Shown: positions 44,275 to 57,915 of the stretch, one piece after another
Layout: every line of letters starts with the position of its first letter
Position numbering within the stretch: position 1 is the first letter of the stretch
Assembly (NCBI RefSeq): GCF_040419245.1
Contig: NZ_JAZHOH010000001.1
Location: 1,674,001 to 1,738,000 of the forward strand
Origin: Ewingella sp. CoE-038-23
Lineage (GTDB): Bacteria > Pseudomonadota > Gammaproteobacteria > Enterobacterales > Enterobacteriaceae
DNA length: 64,000 bases
Direction of reading: 5' to 3'
Translations under genes and position numbers: made by a program
Notes under the pieces: generated by a model
What the model saw: the letters and a program-made list of their open reading frames with translations, nothing else
The model's database searches: none
What the model was told of the DNA's origin: nothing

Positions 44275-44290
44275 GAGCAATCGATTGCGT
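44275..44290. promoter_or_regulatory. PurR/LacI-type operator upstream of the nucleoside transporter
   Basis: GAGCAATCGATTGCGT matches 12 of 16 positions of the PurR consensus (ACGCAAACGTTTGCGT) and contains the perfect palindrome GCAATCGATTGC with the central CG of the LacI family. PurR or CytR control would fit a nucleoside transporter, but no footprint is known to me for this gene. Confidence 0.5.
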
Positions 44291-44458
44291 TCAAAAAAGG
44301 AACAAACAGACTCTGTTACTTTAAATAATGCCCTGAAGTGGTGAGAATTTTATTAATTCGCACTATTTTGGTGAGCAGATTTTTATTATAAAGAGCCGCG
44401 TTACCCGCATCTCGCTCTTTGCATTACCTGCCAATCTTTATCAAACCCCGGGGAAAAT

Positions 44459-44767
44459 ATGTTTATACAAGGACATTTTGTTAACGCTGAGATCCGCATC
44501 AAAGAAGAGGTGGATATTAACCTGGCCCTGGCCGCTATTGAGCAATTTTGCGCCGACATGAACAGCGAGGCCGGTTGTTCATTCGCCATGGCATTGCAGG
44601 ATAAACAGGACTCACGCCGCATCATTCTCTGGGAACGCTATGAAGATGAAGCCGCGTCGCAGCGCCATTTCGACGAGGCCCATACACAGCGCTTTATCCA
44701 TTCCGGTCTGACTGAGTTTGTACAGGCCACCCTGTGCCAATTGCCGGTCAAGGAGCCAGTCGCATGA
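44459..44767 (+). CDS. Antibiotic biosynthesis monooxygenase (ABM) domain protein
   Basis: A 102-residue dimeric ferredoxin-like ABM-domain protein (DPSVCSFAMALQ type; here AGCSFAMALQDKQD and ILWERYEDEAASQRHFDEAH). ABM members act as small monooxygenases or stress-induced quinol/haem-related proteins. The ATG of the next gene overlaps its TGA (GCATGAGC), so it is co-translated with the Gfo/Idh/MocA oxidoreductase; this pairing suggests they act on the same metabolite. Confidence 0.88.
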   Translation: MFIQGHFVNAEIRIKEEVDINLALAAIEQFCADMNSEAGCSFAMALQDKQDSRRIILWERYEDEAASQRHFDEAHTQRFIHSGLTEFVQATLCQLPVKEPVA

Positions 44768-45765
44768 GCCACACGAAAACGTTGAACTGGGGCCTGCTGG
44801 GCACCAGCTTTATCTCCGGCATTATGGCCGAAGCCATTGAAAAGCATGACGGCTCGACCCTCTACGCCGTCGCGGGGCGCTCACCGAAAGGGCTGGAGGA
44901 GTTCTTAAACCAGCACCCGACGCCAACTCAGTATGACAATTACGACGCACTGATTAACGACCCCGCCGTGGACGTGGTGTATATCGGCCTGCCAAACCAT
45001 ATTCACCATGAATATGTGATGAAAGCCGCCAACGCCGGTAAAGCCATTCTGTGTGAAAAATCGCTGTCAGTGACCATGGCGGACACCGACGCCGCCCTTG
45101 CCGCTGTGGAAAGCAACGGGGTGTTCTTCCTCGAAGGCTTGATGTACTTAACCCATCCTTTCGCCAGCAAAATTGCCGAAGTGATTGCCAGCGGCGAGCT
45201 GGGCGAGGTGCGTTCTATCAACGCCAGCTACTGCGCGTCCATTGCCCAGTTTGTCAATCCGGGCAGCAAAGGGGCTATCTACAACCTCGGCTGCTACCCG
45301 GCGTCGCTGATCCATTTAGTGATGCAGAGCGCCAGCGCGGATGGCACCTGCCCGGCGTGGGAGCTGACGGCCCACGGCCGCCGCAATCTGGGTGACGGCA
45401 ACATCGGCGAGACGGCGGCAACCATTCAGTTCGCCAACGGCGCGCTGGCGCAGCTGCACTGTGCGGAAGATTACGGTATGTTCTGGGCGTTTTCGGTCGC
45501 AGGTAGCAAAGGGCGGATGGAAATCATCTCCAACCCGTGGCTGCCAGAGGCGCAGGCCAACGTGATCCGCGTTTTGCCGTATGAAGGGGAAGAGCAGCGC
45601 CACGAGGTGAGCGCCGACGGCGACGCCTTCCACTATCAGGTTCGCGCGGTGTGGCAGGCGCTGCAAAACGGCGAGAAAGCCTTGGCTCGCCCGGCGGTTC
45701 GCCCGCAGGACTCCCGCCAAATCATGCAGTTGCTGACCGAGTGGGAAAACAAAACCGTCTGCTGA
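44764..45765 (+). CDS. Gfo/Idh/MocA-family oxidoreductase
   Basis: A 333-residue NAD(P)-dependent dehydrogenase. The nucleotide motif is GLLGTSFISG (residues ~9-18), and EK of LCEKSLSVT sits where EKP is usual, so a Pro has become Ser. The C-terminal domain has NLGCYPASLIH with the Tyr/His region. Members oxidise sugars, inositols or sugar acids. I start at ATG 44764, overlapping the ABM stop; an in-frame ATG at 44734 would lie inside the ABM gene. A terminator follows at 45789. Confidence 0.9.
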   Translation: MSHTKTLNWGLLGTSFISGIMAEAIEKHDGSTLYAVAGRSPKGLEEFLNQHPTPTQYDNYDALINDPAVDVVYIGLPNHIHHEYVMKAANAGKAILCEKSLSVTMADTDAALAAVESNGVFFLEGLMYLTHPFASKIAEVIASGELGEVRSINASYCASIAQFVNPGSKGAIYNLGCYPASLIHLVMQSASADGTCPAWELTAHGRRNLGDGNIGETAATIQFANGALAQLHCAEDYGMFWAFSVAGSKGRMEIISNPWLPEAQANVIRVLPYEGEEQRHEVSADGDAFHYQVRAVWQALQNGEKALARPAVRPQDSRQIMQLLTEWENKTVC

Positions 45766-45788
45766 TCGGCAAGAAGAATTATGATTCA

Positions 45789-45812
45789 GGCGCACTCCTG
45801 TGCGCCTTTTTT
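45789..45812 (+). terminator. Intrinsic terminator after the Gfo/Idh/MocA gene
   Basis: GGCGCAC and GTGCGCC enclose TCCT and run into TTTTTT. It also lies just beyond the end of the convergent GlxA-type gene. Confidence 0.92.
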
Positions 45813-45822
45813 ATGGCTAAAG

Positions 45823-46818
45823 CTAAATGGCTGTCCGATCGCTGAATTGCTGGCGAAAGCGCGTCGGCGTGGTGCCCAGGCGCTGGCGAAAATGGTGGCG
45901 CAGCGTCTCCACCGAGCCAAACCCGGCTTCTTCAGCCACCCGTTCAATGCTGACCGTGCTGCTCTCCAGCAGGGCGCAGGCGTTTTCAATTTTTACGCTG
46001 AGCATCCATTCCCCCGGCGTGGTGCCGGTGGCGTCGTGAAAACGGCGCAGGAAAGTGCGGCGGCTCATTCCCGCCTCGGCGGCCAGTTGTTCAATCACCA
46101 GCGGCGTGTTCAGTCGGGTGCGCAGGCTGTCTAACAGCGGCGAGAGGGTTTTGCCCGGCAGAATCGACACCGGCTGGCGCAGATATTGGGCCTGATTGCC
46201 TTCGCGATGGGTTGAAGTGACCATGCGCTGGGCCGTGCGATTCGCCACCTGCGCGCCATAATCACGGCGAATCAGATACAGACAGAGATCCACGCACGCC
46301 GCGCCGCCGGACGAGGTGATCAATCTGCCTTCATCGACATAAATGACGCCGTGCTGTACCTGAACTTGTGGAAACTGCCGCGCCAGTTCCTCGGTGCTGT
46401 TCCAGTGGGCGGTGGCTTTTTTACCATCCAGCAGGCCAGTGGCGGCAAGGATAAAGCTCCCCGCACAGATAGAAACAATCCGCGAACCCTGCTGGTAGGC
46501 GCGTTGCAGCGCGGCAACCAGCTGCGGGGACGGCGCTTCATGCACGCTGCGCCAGCCGGGGATCACAATGGTTCCGGCGTCTTCCAGCAGCTCCAGCCCG
46601 CCGTCTACCGTCAGGCGCACGCCACCCTGCGCGCCAATGGTGGTGTCTTCCACCGAGGCGACGTCCAAATCATAGAGAGGCGTGCCGAGTTGGTCGTCGA
46701 CGCGGCCAAAGGCCTCTATCGCCGTGCCAAACTCAAAGGTGCACAGGCACTCATAGGCCAGCAGCACCAGTCGGCGGTTAAAGGGAGCATGCGAATTGGA
46801 GGGTGTGAAAGCAGTCAT
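45823..46818 (-). CDS. GlxA-type AraC regulator, FtrA-like
   Basis: A 331-residue protein with DJ-1/PfpI domain (FNRRLVLLAYECLCTFEFGTA seen in part; CAGSFILAATGLLDGKK as Cys elbow; HWNSTEELA) and C-terminal AraC HTH (LAAEAGMSRRTFLRRF and RVAEEAGFGSVETLRHHF). It resembles FtrA. I start at ATG 46818, with AAGG in front, rather than at 46884. It is divergent from the MFS pump at 46944 (125 bp), which it probably regulates. Confidence 0.92.
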   Translation of the reverse strand: MTAFTPSNSHAPFNRRLVLLAYECLCTFEFGTAIEAFGRVDDQLGTPLYDLDVASVEDTTIGAQGGVRLTVDGGLELLEDAGTIVIPGWRSVHEAPSPQLVAALQRAYQQGSRIVSICAGSFILAATGLLDGKKATAHWNSTEELARQFPQVQVQHGVIYVDEGRLITSSGGAACVDLCLYLIRRDYGAQVANRTAQRMVTSTHREGNQAQYLRQPVSILPGKTLSPLLDSLRTRLNTPLVIEQLAAEAGMSRRTFLRRFHDATGTTPGEWMLSVKIENACALLESSTVSIERVAEEAGFGSVETLRHHFRQRLGTTPTRFRQQFSDRTAI

Positions 46819-46943
46819 GGCGGGCCTTAGATGAATAGTGGCTAAAGTTGGCACAATATTGACGATACATGGCATCCGTGCCAATTACCACCACGCCTAC
46901 AATCTTCCATACTGGGCCAACTTAACGTTTGGGTAGGAAGAGT

Positions 46944-48446
46944 ATGAGCACGCCAACAAACACTAAAAATACGCTAGCGCTGGTGGCGGTCTGCCTCGCG
47001 GCGCTGATGTCGGGGCTGGAGATCTCCAGCGTGCCGGTGATTTTACCGGTGCTGGAGCAGCAGATGCACGCCAGCTTTAAAGACCTACAGTGGATCATGA
47101 ATGCCTACACGCTGGCCTGTACTTCGGTCTTAATGGCGGTGGGCACGCTGGCGGACCGTTTCGGCCGTAAGCGCGTCTTTTTGGTAAGCATCGCGGCCTT
47201 TGGAATCACCTCGCTGATGTGCGGGCTGGCGGCCACCGCGCCCTGGCTTATTTTCGGCCGCTTCTTACAAGGGCTGAGCGGCGGGGCGATGCTGACCTGC
47301 CTGATTGCCATTCTCTCCACCCAGTTCCCACAGGGCAGAGCGCGCAGCACGGCCTTCGCCGCGTGGGGCGTGGTGTTTGGCTTTGGGCTAGGGTTCGGGC
47401 CGATTATCGGCGGCGGGTTGGTGGCACTCTTTAGCTGGCAATGGGTATTTCTGGTACACGTGTTTATCGCCGTTGTGACACTGTTTTTAGCCTTGAACAA
47501 TGTGGTGGATTCACGGGATCCGCAGGCCAAAAAGCTGGATATTGGCGGGCTTGTGACGTTGTCACTTGCGGTGTTAGGCAGTACCTGGTTGATAACACAG
47601 GGAAGTACCCTCGACTGGCAAGGCAGTTTGGCCTATGGGCTGGTGGCGCTGACCCTGCTGAGCGCGCTGCTGTTTGTCTGGATTGAGCAACGCCATCCTC
47701 ACCCGATGTTTGATTTTTCGGTGTTCCGCATTCGGCCATTTTCCGGCGCACTGATGGGCTCTATTGGCATGAACTTTAGCTTCTGGCCGCTGATGATTTA
47801 CCTGCCGGTCTACTATCAGGTCGGGCTGGGTTATAGCAGTCTGGCCACCGGCGTGGCGCTGCTGGCCTACACGTTGCCGACGCTGATTATGCCGCCGCTG
47901 GCCGAGCGATTAGTGGCGAAGTTCGGCGCGGCGCGCTTTATCCCGCTGGGGTTGTTCACCCTCGGGGCGAGTTTTATGTTGATGAAAATCGCTGCCGCCA
48001 ACGGCTGGACGCTGCTGCCCGGCGCACTGCTGGCGGGGGCTACGCTGGGGCTGATTAATACGCCGGTGACCAATACCACTACGGGATCGGTACCGGGCAA
48101 CCGGGCGGGGATTGCCTCGGGGATTGATATCAGCGCGCGGCTTATCACGCTGGCAATAAATATCGCGCTGATGGGCAGCCTGCTGGTGGCAGGCATCGCC
48201 GCCAGCCTGCGGGAGAATAGTGCGGTGAATATGGCCTCGGGGGAACTCTACGCGCTGGCCGAGCGAGTGGCGGCGGGAGCGGAATCCGCGACGCTCAACG
48301 CAGGCATTCAGCAGGCGCTAATTGACGGCTTTGGCCTGCTGCTGCTCTACGGCGCGCTGGGCGTCTGGCTGCTGGCGCTGGCAAGTTACCTGCTGTTCAA
48401 CGGGCGCAAGGGCTGCCCGCACGAACTGCCGCAGTCGGTGCCTTAA
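46944..48446 (+). CDS. MFS drug efflux transporter, DHA2 (14-TM) family
   Basis: A 500-residue, probably 14-helix MFS exporter of the EmrB/QacA group. Motif A is GTLADRFGRKRVFLVS, the antiporter motif C region is GFGLGFGPIIGGGL, and motif D1 lies in LALVAVCLAALMSGLEI. Drug or metabolite export with proton antiport is expected. ATG 46944 is preceded by AGGAAG; TTG 46929 is in frame but not needed. It has no membrane-fusion partner (EmrA) beside it. Its regulator is probably the divergent GlxA-type gene. Confidence 0.9.
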   Translation: MSTPTNTKNTLALVAVCLAALMSGLEISSVPVILPVLEQQMHASFKDLQWIMNAYTLACTSVLMAVGTLADRFGRKRVFLVSIAAFGITSLMCGLAATAPWLIFGRFLQGLSGGAMLTCLIAILSTQFPQGRARSTAFAAWGVVFGFGLGFGPIIGGGLVALFSWQWVFLVHVFIAVVTLFLALNNVVDSRDPQAKKLDIGGLVTLSLAVLGSTWLITQGSTLDWQGSLAYGLVALTLLSALLFVWIEQRHPHPMFDFSVFRIRPFSGALMGSIGMNFSFWPLMIYLPVYYQVGLGYSSLATGVALLAYTLPTLIMPPLAERLVAKFGAARFIPLGLFTLGASFMLMKIAAANGWTLLPGALLAGATLGLINTPVTNTTTGSVPGNRAGIASGIDISARLITLAINIALMGSLLVAGIAASLRENSAVNMASGELYALAERVAAGAESATLNAGIQQALIDGFGLLLLYGALGVWLLALASYLLFNGRKGCPHELPQSVP

Positions 48447-48471
48447 TTCGCCTCTGCCGGGGTGGGTGAAA

Positions 48472-48487
48472 TATGAACCCGATCACA
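48472..48487 (+). promoter_or_regulatory. Candidate CRP site upstream of bgl operon
   Basis: TATGA and TCACA are six bases apart (TGTGA-N6-TCACA consensus has one mismatch), about 70 bases before the first antiterminator site. Catabolite control is expected for a beta-glucoside PTS. Confidence 0.55.
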
Positions 48488-48530
48488 ATTACCCGCTCCG
48501 GTTATTTTTCCCCCTTGTAACTTTGAATAG

Positions 48531-52028
<3,498 letters not shown>

Positions 52029-52063
52029 CCCGCGATCCTTATCACGTTTGCGCCGCGCTCTGA

Positions 52064-53032
<969 letters not shown>

Positions 53033-53051
53033 CAACTCATAAAGCATAAAG

Positions 53052-53072
53052 GCCCGCCAGCGCGGGCTTTTT
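53052..53072 (+). terminator. Intrinsic terminator after bglG
   Basis: GCCCGC and GCGGGC enclose CAGC and are followed by TTTTT, 19 bases after the bglG stop. Confidence 0.92.
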
Positions 53073-53425
53073 GTCTGGTGACACCAGTAGCGGCCAGAAT
53101 AAGCCATTATCAATCGGCTATTTTTGCGGCATTTATACCTAGGACTCTTCTTAATAATCCATCCATAAGGCGATTTTCCTCACACTTAGAGATAGGTTTT
53201 TTTTGCCTCAAATGCACAATACAGGTAGCATCCACCGCCGTTAATACTCTCAATCCAGCACTCCACAGCAGGGTTGGCTGCTGCTTTCACGTAAGTCAGT
53301 TCACCGAGTATTTTCAGTTAGGCTAAAAATAATAGAGCGGAACACACCGCGTAAGCGTCAACATCTGCAACCGTTTGCCTGTTGGGAGAATTCAGGCTGC
53401 GGGCATTTTTGGAGAACAGGAAAGA
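53073..53425. promoter_or_regulatory. Upstream region of ansP
   Basis: A 353-bp gap without a gene; it should hold the ansP promoter and its mRNA leader. I see no recognisable riboswitch or palindrome. Confidence 0.45.
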
Positions 53426-54907
53426 ATGCGATTACATAGAAAGTCCGCTGAGGCGAAACAGGCCGCTAAGCGACGTTGGTTGGATTCACACGAAGACGGA
53501 TATCACAAGAGTATGGGCAATCGTCAGGTTCAGATGATTGCCATTGGTGGTTCTATCGGTACCGGTTTATTCCTAGGTGCAGGTGCGCGCTTACAAATGG
53601 CGGGTCCGGCACTGGCAATTGTCTACGCGGTCTGCGGTATTTTCTCTTTCTTCATCCTGCGCGCACTGGGCGAATTGGTTTTACACCGTCCAACCAGCGG
53701 CAGCTTCGTTTCCTACGCCCGTGAGTTCTTAGGCGAAAAAGCCTCCTACGTGGCGGGCTGGATGTACTTCCTCAACTGGGCAATGACCGGCATCGTGGAT
53801 ATCACCGCCGTGGCGCTCTATATGCACTATTGGGGCACCTTCGGTGATGTACCGCAGTGGATGTTCGCCCTTGGCGCACTGGCCATCGTCGGCACCATGA
53901 ACATGATTGGCGTGAAGTGGTTCGCCGAAATGGAATTCTGGTTTGCGCTGATCAAAGTGGCGGCCATCGCGCTGTTCCTGATTGTCGGCGTGGTGGTGCT
54001 GGGCACCGGCAAAGAAGTGGCGGGCGGCTCAACCGGCCTGCACCTGATCACCGAAAACGGCGGCATATTCCCGCACGGCTTGCTGCCTGCCTTAGTGCTG
54101 GTGCAGGGCGTGGTCTTCGCCTTCGCCGCCATCGAACTGGTCGGCACGGCGGCGGGTGAAACTAAAGATCCTGAAACTATTCTGCCGAAAGCCATTAACA
54201 GCGTTATCTGGCGTATCGCGCTGTTCTACGTCGGATCCGTGGTGCTGTTGGTGCTGCTGCTGCCGTGGAATGCCTATCAGGCAGGCCAAAGCCCGTTCGT
54301 GACCTTCTTCAGCAAGCTGGGCGTGCCTTACATCGGCACCATTATGAATATCGTGGTTCTGACCGCAGCGCTGTCGAGCCTCAACTCTGGCCTGTACTCT
54401 ACTGGTCGTATCCTGCGTTCCCTGTCGATGGGCGGCTCCGCGCCGAAGTTCATGTCTAAAATGAACGCCCAGCAGGTGCCTTACGCTGGGATCCTGGTGA
54501 CCGTGGCAATCTACATCATCGGCGTGGTGCTTAACTACTACGTGCCGTCGCAGGTGTTTGAAATCGTGCTGAACGTCGCGTCGCTGGGTATTCTTAGCTC
54601 TTGGGCATTCATCATCGTTTGCCAGATGAAGCTGCGTAAAGCCATCAAAGAGGGCAAGGCGAAAGAGGTGTCTTTCAGAATGCCTTGGGCGCCGGTGACC
54701 TCTTGGCTGACCTTAGCCTTCCTGGCGGGCGTACTGGTGCTGATGGCCTTCGACTACCCGAACGGTACTTACACCGTCGCCACTATTCCGGTACTGATTC
54801 TTCTGCTGGTGCTGGGCTGGTTTGGTCTGCGTAACCGCGCCAAAGAAGTCAAAGCCGAGCAGGCCGCGCATGAAGAAGCGCACCATGCCGGCGAAGCGAA
54901 AAGCTAA
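53426..54907 (+). CDS. ansP: L-asparagine permease AnsP
   Basis: A 493-residue amino acid permease of the APC superfamily with about 12 helices. The RQVQMIAIGGSIGTGLFLGAGARLQMAGPALAIVYA consensus region (seen in segments, IAIGGSIGTGLFLG key) and RALGELVLHRPTSGSFVSYARE are typical of the AnsP/GabP/CycA branch, and the overall sequence resembles AnsP most. It imports asparagine across the inner membrane. ATG 53426 follows GAACAGGAAAGA. The C-terminal ~20 residues are Ala/Glu/His rich. A terminator follows. Confidence 0.9.
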   Translation: MRLHRKSAEAKQAAKRRWLDSHEDGYHKSMGNRQVQMIAIGGSIGTGLFLGAGARLQMAGPALAIVYAVCGIFSFFILRALGELVLHRPTSGSFVSYAREFLGEKASYVAGWMYFLNWAMTGIVDITAVALYMHYWGTFGDVPQWMFALGALAIVGTMNMIGVKWFAEMEFWFALIKVAAIALFLIVGVVVLGTGKEVAGGSTGLHLITENGGIFPHGLLPALVLVQGVVFAFAAIELVGTAAGETKDPETILPKAINSVIWRIALFYVGSVVLLVLLLPWNAYQAGQSPFVTFFSKLGVPYIGTIMNIVVLTAALSSLNSGLYSTGRILRSLSMGGSAPKFMSKMNAQQVPYAGILVTVAIYIIGVVLNYYVPSQVFEIVLNVASLGILSSWAFIIVCQMKLRKAIKEGKAKEVSFRMPWAPVTSWLTLAFLAGVLVLMAFDYPNGTYTVATIPVLILLLVLGWFGLRNRAKEVKAEQAAHEEAHHAGEAKS

Positions 54908-54937
54908 TTCCTTTTCCCACTGACCGAGCAAACTCAG

Positions 54938-54967
54938 GAGCACAGCATCGCGCTGTGCTCTTTTTTT
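54938..54967 (+). terminator. Intrinsic terminator of ansP
   Basis: GAGCACAGC and GCTGTGCTC pair perfectly around ATCGC and run into seven T residues. Confidence 0.95.
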
Positions 54968-55071
54968 ACCTGTAAGTTCAACCAGTAACTAATCCGAAAA
55001 CCCCCGCCATACCGTGCTTTGCCGTCTTTCTTGACTACACTCTATCTTTCTTAAACCAAAATGGAGGCAAT

Positions 55072-55269
55072 ATGCTGAAAATCGTCATGCGAATATTTTC
55101 CAGTCCTGAGCAATTTTTAGGGCTGTTTAGTGCGAATGACATTCAGGAAACTATCGAGGAGGGTGAGCGTATTCTGATTGATGAAAACGGCATCGCGTCT
55201 GTGAATCCTGCCAACGAGCAGGTGCAGCAGGACTTCACCCGTCACGTCAAAAAGATGAGCGTACTTTAA
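55072..55269 (+). CDS. Small hypothetical protein, first of a two-gene unit
   Basis: A 65-residue acidic soluble protein (EQFLGLFSANDIQETIEEGE) with no membrane helix or signal, and I do not recognise the family. ATG 55072 follows TGGAGGCAAT, a good ribosome binding site. Its stop overlaps the next start by one base (TAATG), so the two proteins are co-translated and probably work together. Confidence 0.75.
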   Translation: MLKIVMRIFSSPEQFLGLFSANDIQETIEEGERILIDENGIASVNPANEQVQQDFTRHVKKMSVL

Positions 55270-56084
55270 TGGCAACAGCAGTATTTATGGTTTTAATGGT
55301 GTGCGGCTACTGGTACACCACGCGCAACGTTTCCACGCGCTTTAAACTCAAACGCACCTTTGGCTGGGATGTCTATTTCCTGGTCGCACTGTACGGCTGC
55401 ATTTTCGTTTTGCAGGGCGTAATAGTGATTGCGTTGGTTTATCTGCTGCTGTGGGGCATTTCCATTGGTATTAACCATTTGCCGGAGATGCGGGCGATTC
55501 CCGAGCACGTGCATTACCACCGCGACTTCATTAACTGGAGTTTCCTGGGTATTCAGGCACCCGTGGTGATTATGCTTTGCGTGTCAGTGATGCTCTGTCT
55601 GATCCGCACCACCTGGTCGCCGGGGCTGAGGCTGAACACAGCCGGGCGCAGGCAGCTTTATAAGCAGTTGACCAGCGCCAACGGCGTCGAAGGGATTTTG
55701 TATCAGTGCATGGAACAGGGCGACATGGTGTATATCACCCTGAACTCGCATCGGGTATATATCGGCATGGTGCATACCGCGCGCTGTGAAACCTCGTCAT
55801 CAGATAACGTAGTGGTTATCCCGATGATCAGTGGTTTTCGCGATCGCGACACCCAGCAGTTGGTGGTGGAGCATAACTATGCGGCTTACTACCAGAAGCA
55901 CTGGATAACCCCGGTGTCTGAGCCGAATAACGCGTTGAATTTCCGCAAGGTGATTTTGCTCAATCAAATTGAGTCACTTTCACTGTTCGACACGGCGACG
56001 GCCTGTGGTTTTGAGAAGTTGGCACCCATCGTGGAGCGCACTTTAGAGGAGAAAGCGCCCGGTGACCGGACGCCAATAATTTAA
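55269..56084 (+). CDS. Hypothetical membrane protein with cytosolic C-terminal domain
   Basis: A 271-residue protein with three hydrophobic stretches in the first ~110 residues (VFMVLMVCGYW; VYFLVALYGCIFVLQGVIVIALVYLLLWG in parts; VVIMLCVSVMLCL) and a soluble C-terminal part of ~150 residues (LNSHRVYIGMVHTARCETSS and IPMISGFRDRDTQQLVVEHNY, each part). The layout, a membrane anchor with a beta-rich carrier-like domain, resembles DUF6338-type proteins, but this is only an impression. It is co-translated with the 65-residue protein. Confidence 0.75.
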   Translation: MATAVFMVLMVCGYWYTTRNVSTRFKLKRTFGWDVYFLVALYGCIFVLQGVIVIALVYLLLWGISIGINHLPEMRAIPEHVHYHRDFINWSFLGIQAPVVIMLCVSVMLCLIRTTWSPGLRLNTAGRRQLYKQLTSANGVEGILYQCMEQGDMVYITLNSHRVYIGMVHTARCETSSSDNVVVIPMISGFRDRDTQQLVVEHNYAAYYQKHWITPVSEPNNALNFRKVILLNQIESLSLFDTATACGFEKLAPIVERTLEEKAPGDRTPII

Positions 56085-56115
56085 CACCTTTGATTTAACA
56101 ACAAGCCAGCCTTTA

Positions 56116-56805
56116 TCAGACGAGGGTGAAGCTGAACGTCCCGATGTTTTTGATACCGCCAGTCACCACATCGCCGCGTTTGATTTCACCTACGCCTGCC
56201 GGGGTCCCTGTGAAAATCAGGTCGCCGGGTTGCAGTTCAACCGCCTCAGACAGCAGGCTGATCACTTCCGGCACTTTCCAAATCAACTCACTTAGATGGC
56301 CGTTCTGGCGCTCTTCACCGTTCACGCTCAACCAAATAATTCCTTTCACCGGATGTCCCACCTTACTGACCGGCAGCAGCGGGTTGGTCGGCGCAGAGGC
56401 GTCAAAGCCTTTGGCTAAATCCCAAGGACGTCCCGCCTTTTTAGCTACGGATTGCAGGTCGCGACGGGTTAAATCGACACCCACCGTGTAGCCCCACACG
56501 TGGTCTAGCGCGTTGTCCACGGCGATATTTTTGCCGCCAACGCCAATCGCCACCACTAACTCCACTTCATAATGCAGCAGCTCAGTCTGTGACGGATAAG
56601 GCACGTTGCCGCTGGCTGGGATCACCGCATCCGCCGGTTTACTGAAGAAGAAAGGCAATTCACGGTCAGGATCGTGGCCCATTTCGCGGGTGTGCGCGGC
56701 ATAGTTCTGGCCGACGCAGTAAACGCGGCGTAATGGGAAGCGTGCCTCTTCACCTTCAATCGCCAGAGACGGCGTGGTGGCAGGGGGAAATACGTAATCA
56801 GTCAT
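56116..56805 (-). CDS. Fumarylacetoacetate hydrolase-family protein
   Basis: A 229-residue enzyme of the FAH superfamily. The metal ligands include Glu in HYEVELVVAIG and Asp in YTVGVDLTRRDLQ, and PWDLAKGFDASAP is the hallmark segment. It acts as a C-C bond hydrolase or decarboxylase on dioxo acids such as fumarylpyruvate; which one is not clear. It lies between the hypothetical pair and an AraC regulator, which is transcribed in the same direction upstream. ATG 56805 is preceded by AAGGAAGACAAT. Confidence 0.9.
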   Translation of the reverse strand: MTDYVFPPATTPSLAIEGEEARFPLRRVYCVGQNYAAHTREMGHDPDRELPFFFSKPADAVIPASGNVPYPSQTELLHYEVELVVAIGVGGKNIAVDNALDHVWGYTVGVDLTRRDLQSVAKKAGRPWDLAKGFDASAPTNPLLPVSKVGHPVKGIIWLSVNGEERQNGHLSELIWKVPEVISLLSEAVELQPGDLIFTGTPAGVGEIKRGDVVTGGIKNIGTFSFTLV

Positions 56806-56915
56806 ATTGTCTTCCTTCGGTTTATGGCGATGTCTGAGTTGCAGTGTCGCGTAAAACCGCCAAGTTGAAACTGGACAGATCCATGCTGTTTTTGGACAAA
56901 AAGAGGATATCGGCG

Positions 56916-57821
56916 TTAGAAGTCAGTCGGCGACTGGCGGAACTTGCCCGGCGGCACGCCGTGGGCCTGGCGGAAGCGCCGTGAGAAGTAGGCGTCGTCG
57001 GTATAGCCGCACTGGCGGGCTATCTCGGCAATGCTCTCACTGCTAGTGGTGAGCTTCATACGCGCCAGCCGCATCCGCCGCTCCAGCACCAGCTCGGAGA
57101 AGGTTTTGCCGATAGTTTTGCGCAGCAGGTGGGTCAAATAGTTAGGAGAAATAAAGGCCGCGGCGGCGGCATCGGTCAGGTTCAGCTGTGGGTCTGCCAG
57201 CTGGCGGCGGATATAGCGCAAGGTGCGGTTGAGCGCCGCCTGCTGTCCGCGTTTCTCGGCGTTACGCGCCGCCATCTCTTGCAGCGGCTGCTGATAACGA
57301 TGACACACCAGCCCGAGCAGTTGCAGCAGGTAGCCGCGCAGGCGCAGATCATCGCCAAACTCCCGCTGGCGGTCGCACTGGCGCATCTTCTCCAGCAGCA
57401 AGGTTATCTCGGCAAAATCCTCTTCGGACATCACAAAGTCGAGATACTCCTGAAAGCGAAACGGCGCTAATTCCGGCACGTCAGCCAGCGGAATGTCGTC
57501 TAAATCCAGCGTGTCCATGGCGGTATTGCGCAGCAAAAAGGGCGCAGAAATGTTGATCACCATCGAGCGGCCATCCTCGGGATGAGGAATGAAATGCAGG
57601 CGGTGCGGCTGAATAAAGGCCAGCGTGCGATAGGTAAAGGGGCGAATGGCGCCGCCAATGTGCTGGACGCTATCCGTGCCGCAGTTGAGCTGGATCTGGA
57701 AGTAGTCATGTCGGTGTGGCTGCATTAACGCCGGGCGTTCGGACTGATCGCGGATATAAAAGTCAGGGCGGTCGCTGCGCTGCGACATTCCATAAGTCAC
57801 GCTGGTGGCGGGGGCTGGCAT
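56916..57821 (-). CDS. AraC-family transcriptional regulator
   Basis: A 301-residue protein with an N-terminal cupin/ligand domain (MQPHRHDYFQIQLNCG, YRTLAFIQPHRLHFIPHPEDG) and a C-terminal AraC double HTH (DAAAAAFISPNYLTHLLR and SIAEIARQCGYTDDAYFSRRF). It lies 110 bp upstream of the FAH gene in the same direction; regulation of that gene is possible. The start ATG 57821 is followed by a Thr/Pro-rich N-terminus that is not typical, so MSQRSDRPDF might be the true start. Confidence 0.88.
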   Translation of the reverse strand: MPAPATSVTYGMSQRSDRPDFYIRDQSERPALMQPHRHDYFQIQLNCGTDSVQHIGGAIRPFTYRTLAFIQPHRLHFIPHPEDGRSMVINISAPFLLRNTAMDTLDLDDIPLADVPELAPFRFQEYLDFVMSEEDFAEITLLLEKMRQCDRQREFGDDLRLRGYLLQLLGLVCHRYQQPLQEMAARNAEKRGQQAALNRTLRYIRRQLADPQLNLTDAAAAAFISPNYLTHLLRKTIGKTFSELVLERRMRLARMKLTTSSESIAEIARQCGYTDDAYFSRRFRQAHGVPPGKFRQSPTDF

Positions 57822-57915
57822 ACTTCACATGTCCGAATGACGTTAACGGAATGTTATATTTGCAAAGAGTAAAGCGGATGACCAGCGAATTTGTTCGCCA
57901 GCCATCCTGCGGCTG

